Shown here piece by piece: positions 24,691 through 32,572 of a stretch of 47,594 bases of DNA. A program made the translations under genes and the position numbers. The DNA is from Pseudomonadota bacterium (GTDB taxonomy: Bacteria; Pseudomonadota; Alphaproteobacteria; SHVP01). Where the stretch lies: NCBI GenBank assembly GCA_022566715.1, contig JADFIH010000007.1:1-47594 (forward strand), written 5' to 3'. The notes below the pieces were generated by a model. It did no database searches. It saw only the letters and a program-made list of their open reading frames with translations, and was not told the origin of the DNA. Every line of letters begins with the position of its first letter. Position 1 is the stretch's first letter.

Positions 24691-25404
24691 ATGTTTGGCG
24701 CGACGATGAAGTCGCTCTTTAAGAGCGGCGCCGGCGGTCTCAAGAGCGGAGCCAGTGGTTTGAAGAAGAAATTCTCCAAATCCGGCGAGGAGGACGAATT
24801 TCCCACACCGCTCGGACTTCGCATCGGGGCCGCGGTCGATATCGATACCCTGCCGCTGCGCATGCACGCGGCCGATCTTCATGTCGAACTGCCCGAGGAA
24901 ACGCTGATCATCGCCGCCCAAGGGTACGTGGATTTGGGGGATGGGACCCACGCTCACCGCTATTACACCGCCGATGACACCATGATTCAGGTCCTGACCG
25001 TGGCGGGCATGGACGACCAGCATGTGGAGGAACTCACCCTTTTCGTGCCGCACAAAAGTTATTACCCGGACGGCGACGGCGCCTGGGCGCAATGGACGGG
25101 GACGGGCGGCAAAATCGGCGCGGCGACCTTCCGGCTCGACGACGGCACCGAATATACGCGCGTTTGGTTCGATTCCACGGAAGGGTACGCGGAACCCGTG
25201 GAGTTCACGGAATCGGTGTATGAAGACCCGGACTCCGACGAATGCAGCGACGTGCGCCACCAGGTCATGCTTTATGGACGCAACCTTGAGGATGGAAAGA
25301 AAAACGAATACCTTTTAGTTTCGGTTGAATCCTACGAAGGCCAACGGACGGTCGAGCTGATGGTCGGCGTTGACCTCGAATTTTCCACTTTGAAAGTGAT
25401 ATGA
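24691..25404 (+). CDS. yjfK: DUF2491 family protein (YjfK-like)
   Basis: A 237-residue cytoplasmic protein of unknown function. A basic, glycine-rich N-terminus (KSGAGGLKSGASGLKKKF) leads into the conserved body 'FPTPLGLRIGAAVDIDTLPL', 'ETLIIAAQGYVDLGDGTHAHRYYTADDTMIQVLT', 'LFVPHKSYYPD' and 'VMLYGRNL..GKKNEYLLVSVE'. This pattern fits DUF2491, to which E. coli YjfK belongs. ATG at 24691 follows GGAGG at 24682-24686; a second in-frame ATG lies at 24706. It is 40 bp downstream of the K+ channel and upstream of yjfL and yjfM, the order also seen in E. coli yjfKLM. Confidence 0.85.
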   Translation: MFGATMKSLFKSGAGGLKSGASGLKKKFSKSGEEDEFPTPLGLRIGAAVDIDTLPLRMHAADLHVELPEETLIIAAQGYVDLGDGTHAHRYYTADDTMIQVLTVAGMDDQHVEELTLFVPHKSYYPDGDGAWAQWTGTGGKIGAATFRLDDGTEYTRVWFDSTEGYAEPVEFTESVYEDPDSDECSDVRHQVMLYGRNLEDGKKNEYLLVSVESYEGQRTVELMVGVDLEFSTLKVI

Positions 25405-25473
25405 GTTGACGGCACAAGAAGAGGTGACAGGGCACACGCCCCGCGTCACCGAGCCGCAGACCTGGAGACTCGA

Positions 25474-25875
25474 ATGAGCGCATTTTTGGAAAACCTTTCC
25501 GAGTTTTTGCTTTTCTTCGTCGTTGCCGCCGCGTTGACGATCGTGTTCGTCGTCGTCTACACGCGCGTCACGAGACATAACGAGATCGCCCTTATCAAGA
25601 AGAATTCGGCGGCGGCCGCGGCTGCTTTTTCCGGAAGTTTGATCGGGTTCGCGCTGCCGCTCGCCAGCACGATGATCAATTCGGTCACCATACTTGAAAT
25701 GGTGCTCTGGGGCTTGGTCGCGCTGATCGTTCAGGTGCTCGTCTATCTCCTCATTCGCCTTCCCATGCCGCGCATTTCGAAACGAATCGAGGACAATGAG
25801 GTGGCCGCTGGAGTTTGGCTCGGCGCGTGGTCGATTGTGGCGGGTATCCTAAACGCCGCCAGCATGACGACTTGA
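25474..25875 (+). CDS. yjfL: DUF350 membrane protein (YjfL-like)
   Basis: A 133-residue inner-membrane protein with about four hydrophobic helices. The family pattern 'RHNEIALIKKNSAAAAAAFSGSLIGFALPLASTMINS' is clear, followed by 'LVYLLIRLPMPRISKRIEDNEVAAGVWLGAWSIVAGILNAASM'. The length equals E. coli YjfL (about 132). The function is unknown; DUF350 proteins are repeatedly linked to PspA, ATP-grasp and polyamine genes. It lies 69 bp after yjfK and 35 bp before yjfM. Confidence 0.92.
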   Translation: MSAFLENLSEFLLFFVVAAALTIVFVVVYTRVTRHNEIALIKKNSAAAAAAFSGSLIGFALPLASTMINSVTILEMVLWGLVALIVQVLVYLLIRLPMPRISKRIEDNEVAAGVWLGAWSIVAGILNAASMTT

Positions 25876-25910
25876 CCGGCACGACGACCTGAGGCGAGAG
25901 GCGTAGCGAT

Positions 25911-26438
25911 ATGAAAAACTCGAACTTGTTGAAGTATGCCCTTCTAGGGGCCACCGCGATCGTCCTCGTCGCCTTCATCGCCCGCGGACGGGCGAAGGAA
26001 GATGTCCTGGTCTACGATTCCACCGAAGCCTGCATTACGGCCGGGCAGCAGGACCCAGCCGTATGCGAGGCCGAATTCGCCAAGGCGGAGAAACTTCACG
26101 AGGAGGTCGCGCCCCGTTACGCCTCTGAAAACCAGTGTTATTCGGAATACGGGCACAATCGATGCTATCGGCAGCGTTCGTCGTCGCTTTGGCTGCCGTT
26201 CATGGTTGGCTACATGCTGGCGCCGCGCGGCGGATTCGGTTTTTCGCAGCCGCTCTACCGCCCGAGTTCGAATCCCGGCCGGTTTTATACGGCGGGCAAA
26301 AGTCCCGTCGGGGCGGTGTCGGCGGGCGGCCGCACCCAGGTCGCCAAATCTCAGGTCAGCAAGCCGCCGGTAAGGACTCGCACCGTTGCACGGGGAGGAT
26401 TTGGCTCCCGGGCGACGGCCAGGGGTGCGGGAAGCTGA
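25911..26438 (+). CDS. yjfM: DUF1190 family protein (YjfM-like)
   Basis: A 175-residue exported or membrane-anchored protein. An N-terminal hydrophobic segment (residues 8-25) is followed by the cysteine pattern 'STEACITAGQQDPAVCEAEFAKAEKLHEEVAPRYASENQCYSEYGHNRCY', the DUF1190 hallmark, and a low-complexity Gly/Ser/Arg tail 'GGRTQVAKSQVSKPPVRTRTVARGG'. E. coli YjfM and YgiB belong to this family. The gene closes the plus-strand arm and meets the rhomboid gene tail to tail. Confidence 0.9.
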   Translation: MKNSNLLKYALLGATAIVLVAFIARGRAKEDVLVYDSTEACITAGQQDPAVCEAEFAKAEKLHEEVAPRYASENQCYSEYGHNRCYRQRSSSLWLPFMVGYMLAPRGGFGFSQPLYRPSSNPGRFYTAGKSPVGAVSAGGRTQVAKSQVSKPPVRTRTVARGGFGSRATARGAGS

Positions 26439-26486
26439 CCCGGTAGCGCCTTTTGTTGCGGCCGGCGTTTTGCCGCGCCGTTTGGC

Positions 26487-26504
26487 CCGTCTTGATCAAG
26501 ACGG
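26487..26504. terminator. 18-bp palindrome between convergent yjfM and rhomboid genes
   Basis: CCGTCTT GATC AAGACGG is a perfect palindrome overlapping the rhomboid stop codon. It may serve as a two-way terminator stem for the convergent pair, but no T-tract follows on either side. Confidence 0.35.
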
Positions 26505-27062
26505 CGGTGGGGATTTTCTGAACTTGTGGCCGAGCCAAATAACGGCGAATCCGGCGATCAGGCCGAACAGGTGACTCTCGAAGGAAACCTGGCTTCGCAG
26601 CGGGAGAATGCCCCACAATAATCCGCCGTAGGCCAAGACCGTCCCGATGGCGATGGCGATTGCGATAGCGCTTCGTTCGAAAACGGCGCGGCCCAGGATC
26701 ACTCCGAAATAGCCGAACACCAATCCGCTCGCGCCGACGTGGAATGCTCCGCGGGCGAAAATCCACACCAATATGCCCGACAGCAGGATGACGCTGATGG
26801 TCGTTTCCCAAAACTTTCTCTTTCCCCCCGCAAGGGTGAGGCCGCCGAGAATCAATATCGGAATCGTGTTGGAAACGGCGTGCCAGAGTCCGGCGTGAAT
26901 CCACGGGGACAGCGGAATACCGATCAGGCCGCGTAGGGTGCGGGGCAATATCCCCCACGACACGAGCCGATGTCCGAGCAACAGGTTCACGAGTTCGACC
27001 GCCCAGATCAGGGCGACGAGCGCGAGTACGGGCCGAATTCCATTCGCGAACTTGGCGATCAT
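26496..27062 (-). CDS. Rhomboid-family intramembrane serine protease
   Basis: A 188-residue polytopic membrane protein. The catalytic dyad is visible as S112 in 'HVGASGLVFGYFG' and H164 in 'SFESHLFGLIAG'. The supporting 'HxxxN' motif is 'WHAVSN' (H61, N65). About six membrane helices are present, the minimal bacterial rhomboid core. ATG at 27062. It lies 139 bp downstream of the DUF3326 gene with a dispersed repeat in between, so it may be transcribed separately. Its substrates are unknown; membrane-protein quality control would fit the PspA-type neighbourhood. Confidence 0.92.
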   Translation of the reverse strand: MIAKFANGIRPVLALVALIWAVELVNLLLGHRLVSWGILPRTLRGLIGIPLSPWIHAGLWHAVSNTIPILILGGLTLAGGKRKFWETTISVILLSGILVWIFARGAFHVGASGLVFGYFGVILGRAVFERSAIAIAIAIGTVLAYGGLLWGILPLRSQVSFESHLFGLIAGFAVIWLGHKFRKSPPPS

Positions 27063-27077
27063 GTGTCCCTACCGAAG

Positions 27078-27204
27078 GCCGGCGCGCCGGATAACCGGCG
27101 GGCCCGCGTAGGCGCGGCCATCCTTAATTCATCCGAGATTGGCCGGTCCGCGGCCGTGAGCGCCAAAATGCTAGAGTGGTTCCGATCAAGTCGGAACCGC
27201 TCTA
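27078..27204 (-). repeat. Dispersed intergenic repeat, copy B
   Basis: The reverse complement matches 16821-16942. It starts with hairpin GGTTCCGA cttga TCGGAACC and CTAG, contains the core 'tctcggatgaattaaggatggccgcgcct', and ends with hairpin CGCCGG ttat CCGGCG. The terminal hairpin reads in the opposite sense from copy A (loop TTAT against ATAA). It overlaps the last bases of the DUF3326 stop and may terminate that transcript. Confidence 0.85.
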
Positions 27205-28578
27205 CAGGTTCTGGCGGCGAAGGGATGATGCAGACGGGTCCGCTTTCCGCCAAGTTTTCACCTCCAGCCTGTTGATCGGCCTTCTGACCGAACCGGGCGC
27301 GATCCCGGCCCGGAGCGCGCTCAATATGCCGGCGGCCTCCCAATAATTCTCGGCGCTAAAGAGCTGATCGTCCCGCCACGGCAGGGTGTTGAGGTCGCCG
27401 GCGCTAAGGCCGCTGCCCTCACGAACCGCGATGACGGGAATTCCCTGTTCAAGGGCGGCAAGGGTCGGCAGCCCGATACATCCCTCCGGTATGACCAGGC
27501 ATGAGATATCCCGGACCGTCAACACACCCCTTGCGGCCATCCGGTCCGGATCGGTCACGATGCGCGGCGATTGTTTCAACCCTTTCAGAACACACTGAAA
27601 GAAGGACGAGGAAATGGCTTCCGCCGCCATGCGCGGATCGACCCGGCCCGGATCCTCGTTCAGTATTTCACGGGATTCCATCATCGGCGCGTGCGCCGAC
27701 GGAACGTTGAAGCAATGGGATACCGCGTGGGTCAGCATGGCTTCGATGCCGCCCCAGGGATTGATCATGGTTCCGCCGCTGCTGAAATACTTTTCGTGAA
27801 ACCCGTCGGGCACGCCGATCAACGACGAAATAGCGACGGCGTCATAGTCGTCCGCCGTCTCCTTGAGCAACTCGAAAAGCCTGTCGATGCCCCGGCCGGA
27901 ACCGACCGCCCGTCCCGACGCCGAGAAAGTTGCCGTTAGTTCCAACGGCGGATCGAGCTTGTAGAGACCCGTGCATTGAAGCCCATAAGTGGCCCGCGCG
28001 GATTCCACCGTGTTCAAGACGAGATTTTCGATCATTGGATCGGACTGAGAATCGAAAACGACCATCACCCGGTTCGCCCGCACCGGCTCAAGCCCGACGG
28101 TTCCCATGAGCAGCCGGGACAGAACGCTGCCCTCCACATAGAGGGCGTTGGCCGGCATCTCGTTGATGTCGCTGGCGTTCACCACATTGGGATGGGTGAT
28201 GAATCGATCGCAGCACGACGCTAGGAGTTGCGCCGCCGGGGTGGCGTCGCCGGCGTGGCCGCCGACCTCCGCGCCGATGCCGGTCGGCACCACATAAACC
28301 GCATTGAATTGCTCGGCGTTTTCACTACCCCGCCGCCGCAGCCGGAATATGGAGTCATGGCCGTCCGCGGTGGAACCGTCGGGACCGATCAAGCAACCGA
28401 CTTCGCAGTGATATTTGTCGCCGCCGACCGAAGTTATCGCCAGCCGAACCGGGATCTCGCCTTCGGTGAACCTGAACGACAGGGCCTTTTCAAGATGTTC
28501 GATTATGCCGCGATTTCCCGACGCGGCTGGAATCGTGACGGCTTTTTCAAGCAACTGCAATGTCGGTGACCCCCGCAT
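27202..28578 (-). CDS. DUF3326 domain-containing protein
   Basis: A 458-residue protein of unknown biochemical role. The DUF3326 hallmark is 'VYVVPTGIGAEVGGHAGDATPAAQLLASCCDRFITHPNVVNASDINEMPANALYVEG', followed by 'VMVVFDSQ', 'TFSASGRAVGSGRGIDRLFEL' and 'SCLVIPEGCIGLPTLAALEQGIPVIAVRE'. ATG at 28578 has GAGGA about ten bases upstream and overlaps the end of the decarboxylase-like gene by 32 bp, so the two are translationally linked; the track's TTG at 28587 is less likely. The family is known mainly from cyanobacteria and plants as I recall. Here its coupling to a carboxynorspermidine-decarboxylase-like gene suggests a polyamine or amino-acid-derived substrate. Confidence 0.8.
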   Translation of the reverse strand: MRGSPTLQLLEKAVTIPAASGNRGIIEHLEKALSFRFTEGEIPVRLAITSVGGDKYHCEVGCLIGPDGSTADGHDSIFRLRRRGSENAEQFNAVYVVPTGIGAEVGGHAGDATPAAQLLASCCDRFITHPNVVNASDINEMPANALYVEGSVLSRLLMGTVGLEPVRANRVMVVFDSQSDPMIENLVLNTVESARATYGLQCTGLYKLDPPLELTATFSASGRAVGSGRGIDRLFELLKETADDYDAVAISSLIGVPDGFHEKYFSSGGTMINPWGGIEAMLTHAVSHCFNVPSAHAPMMESREILNEDPGRVDPRMAAEAISSSFFQCVLKGLKQSPRIVTDPDRMAARGVLTVRDISCLVIPEGCIGLPTLAALEQGIPVIAVREGSGLSAGDLNTLPWRDDQLFSAENYWEAAGILSALRAGIAPGSVRRPINRLEVKTWRKADPSASSLRRQNL

Positions 28579-29704
28579 TTTGCGCAAAATCCTCGAAACG
28601 GTCGGTCCTGACCTCGTCGAGGGAACCGTCGGGACGGCGTGCGTAGATCGCCGGCAAACCGACCCCGTTGAACCGGTGGGCCTTGGACATCGTGTAGGCC
28701 CCCATATTTAGAAACGTGATTCTGGAGCCGGGCGTCAAGGCCCTGTCGAACGAATATTGTCCAAACACGTCGCCGGCCAGGCAGGTGCAACCGGCAAGCA
28801 TATAGGAATGGAGCCCGCCATCGACGTGCCCCAGAACATCGGGTTCGAACTGAAACTCAAGAACCTCCGGCATGTGGTTCACCGTCGTGTCGAGGATCGC
28901 GATCTGGATATCGTCGCCGTCGAATATATCATGAACCGTCGCTTCGATCGTTCCACAGCGCCGCACGGCCGCGGCGCCGGGTTCGATGAAGACCTCGAGG
29001 CCGAATGTCTCGCGGAAGATCGCGACCGCCTCGTAAAAATCGGCGTAATCGCCCGCTGAATCAAATAGATAGCCGCCGCCCAAATTGATCCAATCGATTT
29101 GTTTCAGGACTTTGGGGATAACGTCTCGAATGTGCCGCGCCGTCGCGAGGAGGCCGGCGAAATCGGTGGCCTCGCAATTGGTGTGAAAATGAAGGCCCGT
29201 GACGCCGCGAAGGCCGGCGGGCTCCGACTCGATAAGGTCCGCCAGCCCGCCGATGGGCGTCCCGAGTTTCGAGTTCCGCCGGCAGGGGTCGTATCGGGGA
29301 TCGCGGATGAAGGACAGCTGTGGGTTCACACGGAGCCCAACCCGGGTCTCCGCCGACACCGCGCCGCGAAGACGGCGCCATTGGGAGAGGGAGTTAAAGG
29401 TGAGGTAGTCGAGACGCCCGCCGAACTCCTCCAGGGTTTTCTGCTCGATCAACGGACTTGTCAGGTGCAGTGTCGGGGCGCCGCCAAACTGCCGGTCGAC
29501 CAGACGGAGCTCGAAGAGAGAGCTGCAGGCGAATCCGTCGACCTTCGGCGCGACCCCACGAAGCACCGGCGAAAGCGAACACGCCTTGGGCGAATAGAGA
29601 AGCTTGCACGACGCTTGATCCGCGATCTTCCGGAGCAACGCCACGTCACGCCGCAAGGCCTTTTCGTCGATCACGAACGCCGGCGTATCAATCCCGTCCG
29701 CCAA
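28547..29704 (-). CDS. nspC: PLP-dependent decarboxylase, carboxynorspermidine decarboxylase-like (NspC)
   Basis: A fold-type III PLP enzyme of 385 residues. The Schiff-base lysine is K40 in 'LLYSPKACS', the phosphate-binding loop is 'INLGGGYLF', 'LRVNPQLSFIRDPRYDPCRRNSKLG' and 'LHFHTNCEATDF' are family segments, and the active-site cysteine region is 'LAGCTCLAGDVFGQY'. These features fit NspC/CANSDC, which makes norspermidine or spermidine. Start: TTG at 29704, preceded by GGGAGG at 29711-29717; the track's TTG at 29719 lies on that site itself. No carboxynorspermidine dehydrogenase is present in the window. It lies between the ATP-grasp and DUF3326 genes on the minus strand. Confidence 0.85.
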   Translation of the reverse strand: MADGIDTPAFVIDEKALRRDVALLRKIADQASCKLLYSPKACSLSPVLRGVAPKVDGFACSSLFELRLVDRQFGGAPTLHLTSPLIEQKTLEEFGGRLDYLTFNSLSQWRRLRGAVSAETRVGLRVNPQLSFIRDPRYDPCRRNSKLGTPIGGLADLIESEPAGLRGVTGLHFHTNCEATDFAGLLATARHIRDVIPKVLKQIDWINLGGGYLFDSAGDYADFYEAVAIFRETFGLEVFIEPGAAAVRRCGTIEATVHDIFDGDDIQIAILDTTVNHMPEVLEFQFEPDVLGHVDGGLHSYMLAGCTCLAGDVFGQYSFDRALTPGSRITFLNMGAYTMSKAHRFNGVGLPAIYARRPDGSLDEVRTDRFEDFAQNAGVTDIAVA

Positions 29705-29855
29705 AGTTACGCCTCCCAATAATCCGCTGACACGGCGCCGTTGGGCCCACGGCCCCGCATCGCCGTCGTCCCGAAGTATAATTCAAACTCCGACCTCTTA
29801 GGTAAAACGAAAAACCGGGGCAAAACGAAAAATTCGTCCGCGCACATCGAATTCC

Positions 29856-31016
29856 CTAATCCAGGATGACGTGCGGAACAAAATTCGCATCTTCGCCCGT
29901 TATCAGGGTTCGGCCTTCGCGAATCGATACGCCGGCCGGCCGGCCGGCGATGATCCAGCACCCGACCAGCGGAAATCTCCCGTCGAATTCCGGAAGCGGA
30001 TGAAAAGCCTGCACGATGTGACCTTCCTCGCCATAGGGCCCGTCCTTGCGGGACAACGCCATGCCGTCACGCACGATCTCGATATTCGAGCCTTGGCGCG
30101 AAAGCAATGGTTTCCGAACATAGCTGTCCGATAGGGCGCCGGCCCGCGGATCGTCTTCAAAATAGGCCGGCAATAAATTGGGATGGCCTTCGAACATGTC
30201 CCATAACAGCGGCAGAAGTCCCTTGTTGGATAGGACCGCCTTCCAGGGCGGTTCCAGAAAATGCACGCCGCAGCCGACCAGAAATCGCCCGAACTCCTCC
30301 TCCATGATCCATTCCCAGGGGTAGAGTTTGAACAGGGTGGTGATGACCCGGTCCTCCAGGTCGGTGAACCGCCCCGACGCATCGACGCCGATATCTCTCA
30401 TGGCGAGAAGATTCGTTTCCAGACCGGCTTCCCGGGCACATTCCTCGAGGTACTTGGCGGTTTCGCGGTCGTCCTCGACATCCCTCAGGCAGGCCAGGTG
30501 CAACAGCCCCTCGGCCCCCATCGTCTGGAACGCGGCCACCAGATCTTCATGGAGCTCCGCGAATTGATCGCAGTCTGGCGGAATTAGACCGGCCGAAATG
30601 GCCTCTTCGAGCCAGACCCACTGAAAGACCGCCGACTCGTAGAGGGTCGTTGGCGTGTCGGCGTTGTACTCCAGCAGTTTGGCATCCCCGGCGCCGTCGT
30701 AGGAAAAGTCCAACCGGCCATAGAGGTCCTTTTCCCGGTTCCGCCAACTCGCCGCGATATAATCCCAGTATCCCTCGGGAATGCACAATCGGCGATAGAC
30801 CGTCTCGTCCGCCAGCGAGCGGTCGAGCAACTGGAAGCACATGTCGTCGATTTCCTCGGCCGGCTTTTCGAGATCGTTCTCGATTTGGCGCAGGGTGAAC
30901 CGGTAGTAGGCGGTCTCATCCCAAAAGGGGACCCCAGCGCCGGCGCTGTAGTCGTAGCCGTGCCGCAGGGCCGCGCCCTTCAGATCCGGCCGCTGGGCGA
31001 CAGGTATGCGTTGCAT
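29856..31016 (-). CDS. yjfC: Glutathionylspermidine synthase-family ATP-grasp protein (YjfC-like)
   Basis: A 386-residue cytoplasmic ligase of the GSP_synth family. The pattern includes 'VPFWDETAYYRFTLRQIENDLEKPAEEI', 'GRLDFSYDGAGDAKLLEYNADTPTTLYES', 'AMRDIGVDASGRFTDLEDRVITTLFKLYPWEWIMEEEFG', 'PPWKAVLSNKGLLPLLWDMFEGHPNLLPAYF' and 'YVRKPLLSRQGSNIEI'. E. coli YjfC and YgiC are homologous to the synthetase half of Gsp but are not proven to make glutathionylspermidine. The N-terminal amidase domain of Gsp is absent. Its neighbours (NspC-like enzyme, PspA) strengthen the link to a polyamine-peptide conjugate. The following 151-bp gap has two 'aaaacgaaaaa' repeats. Confidence 0.9.
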   Translation of the reverse strand: MQRIPVAQRPDLKGAALRHGYDYSAGAGVPFWDETAYYRFTLRQIENDLEKPAEEIDDMCFQLLDRSLADETVYRRLCIPEGYWDYIAASWRNREKDLYGRLDFSYDGAGDAKLLEYNADTPTTLYESAVFQWVWLEEAISAGLIPPDCDQFAELHEDLVAAFQTMGAEGLLHLACLRDVEDDRETAKYLEECAREAGLETNLLAMRDIGVDASGRFTDLEDRVITTLFKLYPWEWIMEEEFGRFLVGCGVHFLEPPWKAVLSNKGLLPLLWDMFEGHPNLLPAYFEDDPRAGALSDSYVRKPLLSRQGSNIEIVRDGMALSRKDGPYGEEGHIVQAFHPLPEFDGRFPLVGCWIIAGRPAGVSIREGRTLITGEDANFVPHVILD

Positions 31017-31095
31017 GGCGGTGGGGCCGTTCGGCGCCCGAGTCGCGGCGGGAAGGGCTGGTCAGCCGGGACGAACCGGTGGAATTTCCGTCCCC

Positions 31096-31788
31096 CTAGC
31101 GGCCTCGTTTCGCCTTCAGCCGGGCCAAGACGTCGCCGCCGCTGGCGCCGCCGCCGACGATTCCCGCGGCTTTCAATTTGGCGTCGAGGCTGACTTCCTC
31201 GGTGGATTCCGCGAGTTCACTGGCGGCCTCGAATTTCGCCGCCCGTTCGGCCTGCTTGGTTTTCAGCCTGTCCAGGCTGTCAAGTGCGCTACGCATGCTC
31301 GAGCCCGCCCCTGAATGACGCGCCGCCACGGCGGCCTGCGCCTTTTGCACTTTTTCGGTCGCCTTGACGGTATCGACCTGTTGCTTAAGCCGCTTCAGAT
31401 TCGCGTCGGTGTGGCTCACCGCCTTGCGCAGTTGCCCTTCGCTAACGGCGAATGATTTCGCGACGCCTTCCTCGCCCATCAACTCGGTCTCGAGACCGGC
31501 GATTTTTTCGGCGACCTCGGTCGCCAGCGCGTCGTCGCCCTTATCGAGCGCCTGCATGGCATAGCCCTCATATTCCGTGAGCGACGATTTCAGGCTTTCG
31601 ACCTTTTTGTCGGCCAATTTACGCTTGGCGATGATGCCGGTGAGGGCGTCCTTCGATTTGCCGAGCTCCTTGTCGGCGTCCCGGATCTCCTGGTCCAAGA
31701 TGCGCAGGATTTGATTGTCGACGATGGCCTCGCCGGCTTCACTAACGCCGCCGCGGACGGCCGTCGTAACTTTTCTCCAGATGCTCAT
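31096..31788 (-). CDS. yjfJ: PspA/IM30 family membrane-stress protein (YjfJ-like)
   Basis: A 230-residue, almost wholly helical protein of the PspA/IM30 (ESCRT-III-like) family. The N-terminal amphipathic segment 'MSIWRKVTTAVRGGVSEAGEAIVDNQILRILDQEIRDADKELGKSKDALTGIIAKRKLADKK' is followed by long coiled-coil and Ala/Lys-rich stretches, and a Gly-rich linker ('GIVGGGASGGDVL') near the C-terminus. ATG at 31788 has GAGGAG upstream; the longer track start is rejected. PspA proteins polymerise on damaged inner membrane. It sits between yjfI and yjfC, the same set of neighbours as in E. coli. Confidence 0.92.
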   Translation of the reverse strand: MSIWRKVTTAVRGGVSEAGEAIVDNQILRILDQEIRDADKELGKSKDALTGIIAKRKLADKKVESLKSSLTEYEGYAMQALDKGDDALATEVAEKIAGLETELMGEEGVAKSFAVSEGQLRKAVSHTDANLKRLKQQVDTVKATEKVQKAQAAVAARHSGAGSSMRSALDSLDRLKTKQAERAAKFEAASELAESTEEVSLDAKLKAAGIVGGGASGGDVLARLKAKRGR

Positions 31789-31839
31789 GGCGTTTACGCT
31801 CCTCGTCAAATGTGAATGTGGGGTCTGCCGAACGTTCCG

Positions 31840-32463
31840 TCAGGCGACATCCCTCAGGTCCGACTGATAGGCCGCGGCGGCCTGCATGGCGTTGTCGGCC
31901 AGGGTCTCGATCTCGAAAATGACCGACTCCAAGATCGAGCCCGCGCTCAAGGAGCCGAACATTTCGTAATAGTCCTTGCCGTCCGGACCCAGCCGAATAC
32001 CGAACGTCGAAAGGGGGAGGAGCTTATGGGTCTTCAAAATAAATGTGTTGAAGGCCGCGGGGTCATTGACCTCGTCGACCGGCCACAGAAGCGTATCGAC
32101 AAGGATCTGGCTGCCGCTGACGCTCATGAGGACCGGCAAGTCGCCAAACTCCGTCATGGTGATGAGTATCCCCGGGTCGGTGCCTTCGACCAATTCCACC
32201 TCGATTTCGCCGTCGCCCGCGGGCTCGGATTGGCCGAGCGCCTTAAAGAGGGTTTCGGTGGTCCAGTTTCCGTCTTCGCTCATTTTGGTCTCCCTTACCG
32301 TCTTCGGAATGATCGGCATGACGCCGGCCCTTAACGCTGTTTCGCAGTCCTTCAATATCTTCGTATAGTCGGGCGGAATCCATATCTCCCGCTTTACGTA
32401 CCCTTTTTCGCGCAATCGCGCACGGTACCTGGACTGGTAGTAGGACGACTTCCTTGACGCCAT
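31840..32463 (-). CDS. yjfI: YjfI-like protein: N-terminal ribbon-helix-helix-like segment plus DUF2170
   Basis: A 207-residue protein and the first gene of the minus-strand arm. Residues 1-47 (MASRKSSYYQSRYRARLREKGYVKREIWIPPDYTKILKDCETALRAG) are basic, with a short strand followed by a helix, resembling ribbon-helix-helix DNA-binding domains. Residues about 65-205 ('NWTTETLFKALGQ ... GILITMTEFGDLPVLMSVSGSQILVDTLLWPVDEV ... LKTHKLLPLSTFGI ... YYEMFGSLSAGSILESVIFEIETLADN') match DUF2170. ATG at 32463 is preferred; an in-frame ATG at 32475 is possible. A perfect 28-bp palindrome lies 17 bp upstream, so autoregulation is an attractive idea. DNA binding is inference. Confidence 0.85.
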   Translation of the reverse strand: MASRKSSYYQSRYRARLREKGYVKREIWIPPDYTKILKDCETALRAGVMPIIPKTVRETKMSEDGNWTTETLFKALGQSEPAGDGEIEVELVEGTDPGILITMTEFGDLPVLMSVSGSQILVDTLLWPVDEVNDPAAFNTFILKTHKLLPLSTFGIRLGPDGKDYYEMFGSLSAGSILESVIFEIETLADNAMQAAAAYQSDLRDVA

Positions 32464-32480
32464 AAATGAACCCATTCCGT

Positions 32481-32508
32481 TTATACATGTAACATATTAC
32501 ATGTATAA
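32481..32508. promoter_or_regulatory. Perfect 28-bp palindromic operator candidate upstream of yjfI
   Basis: TTATACATGTAA CATA TTACATGTATAA has 12-bp perfect arms around a 4-bp spacer. It is AT-rich in an otherwise GC-rich window. On the minus strand a possible promoter, TTGCAA (32513-32518) then 16 bp then TATGTT, overlaps it. It therefore looks like an operator placed over the promoter of the yjfI-pspA-yjfC-nspC-DUF3326 unit. Confidence 0.8.
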
Positions 32509-32572
32509 TAAATTGCAAGGGGTCGCAACGGAAAAATGTGGCGGGATCACCCCCCGGGATCATCCCCTTGGA

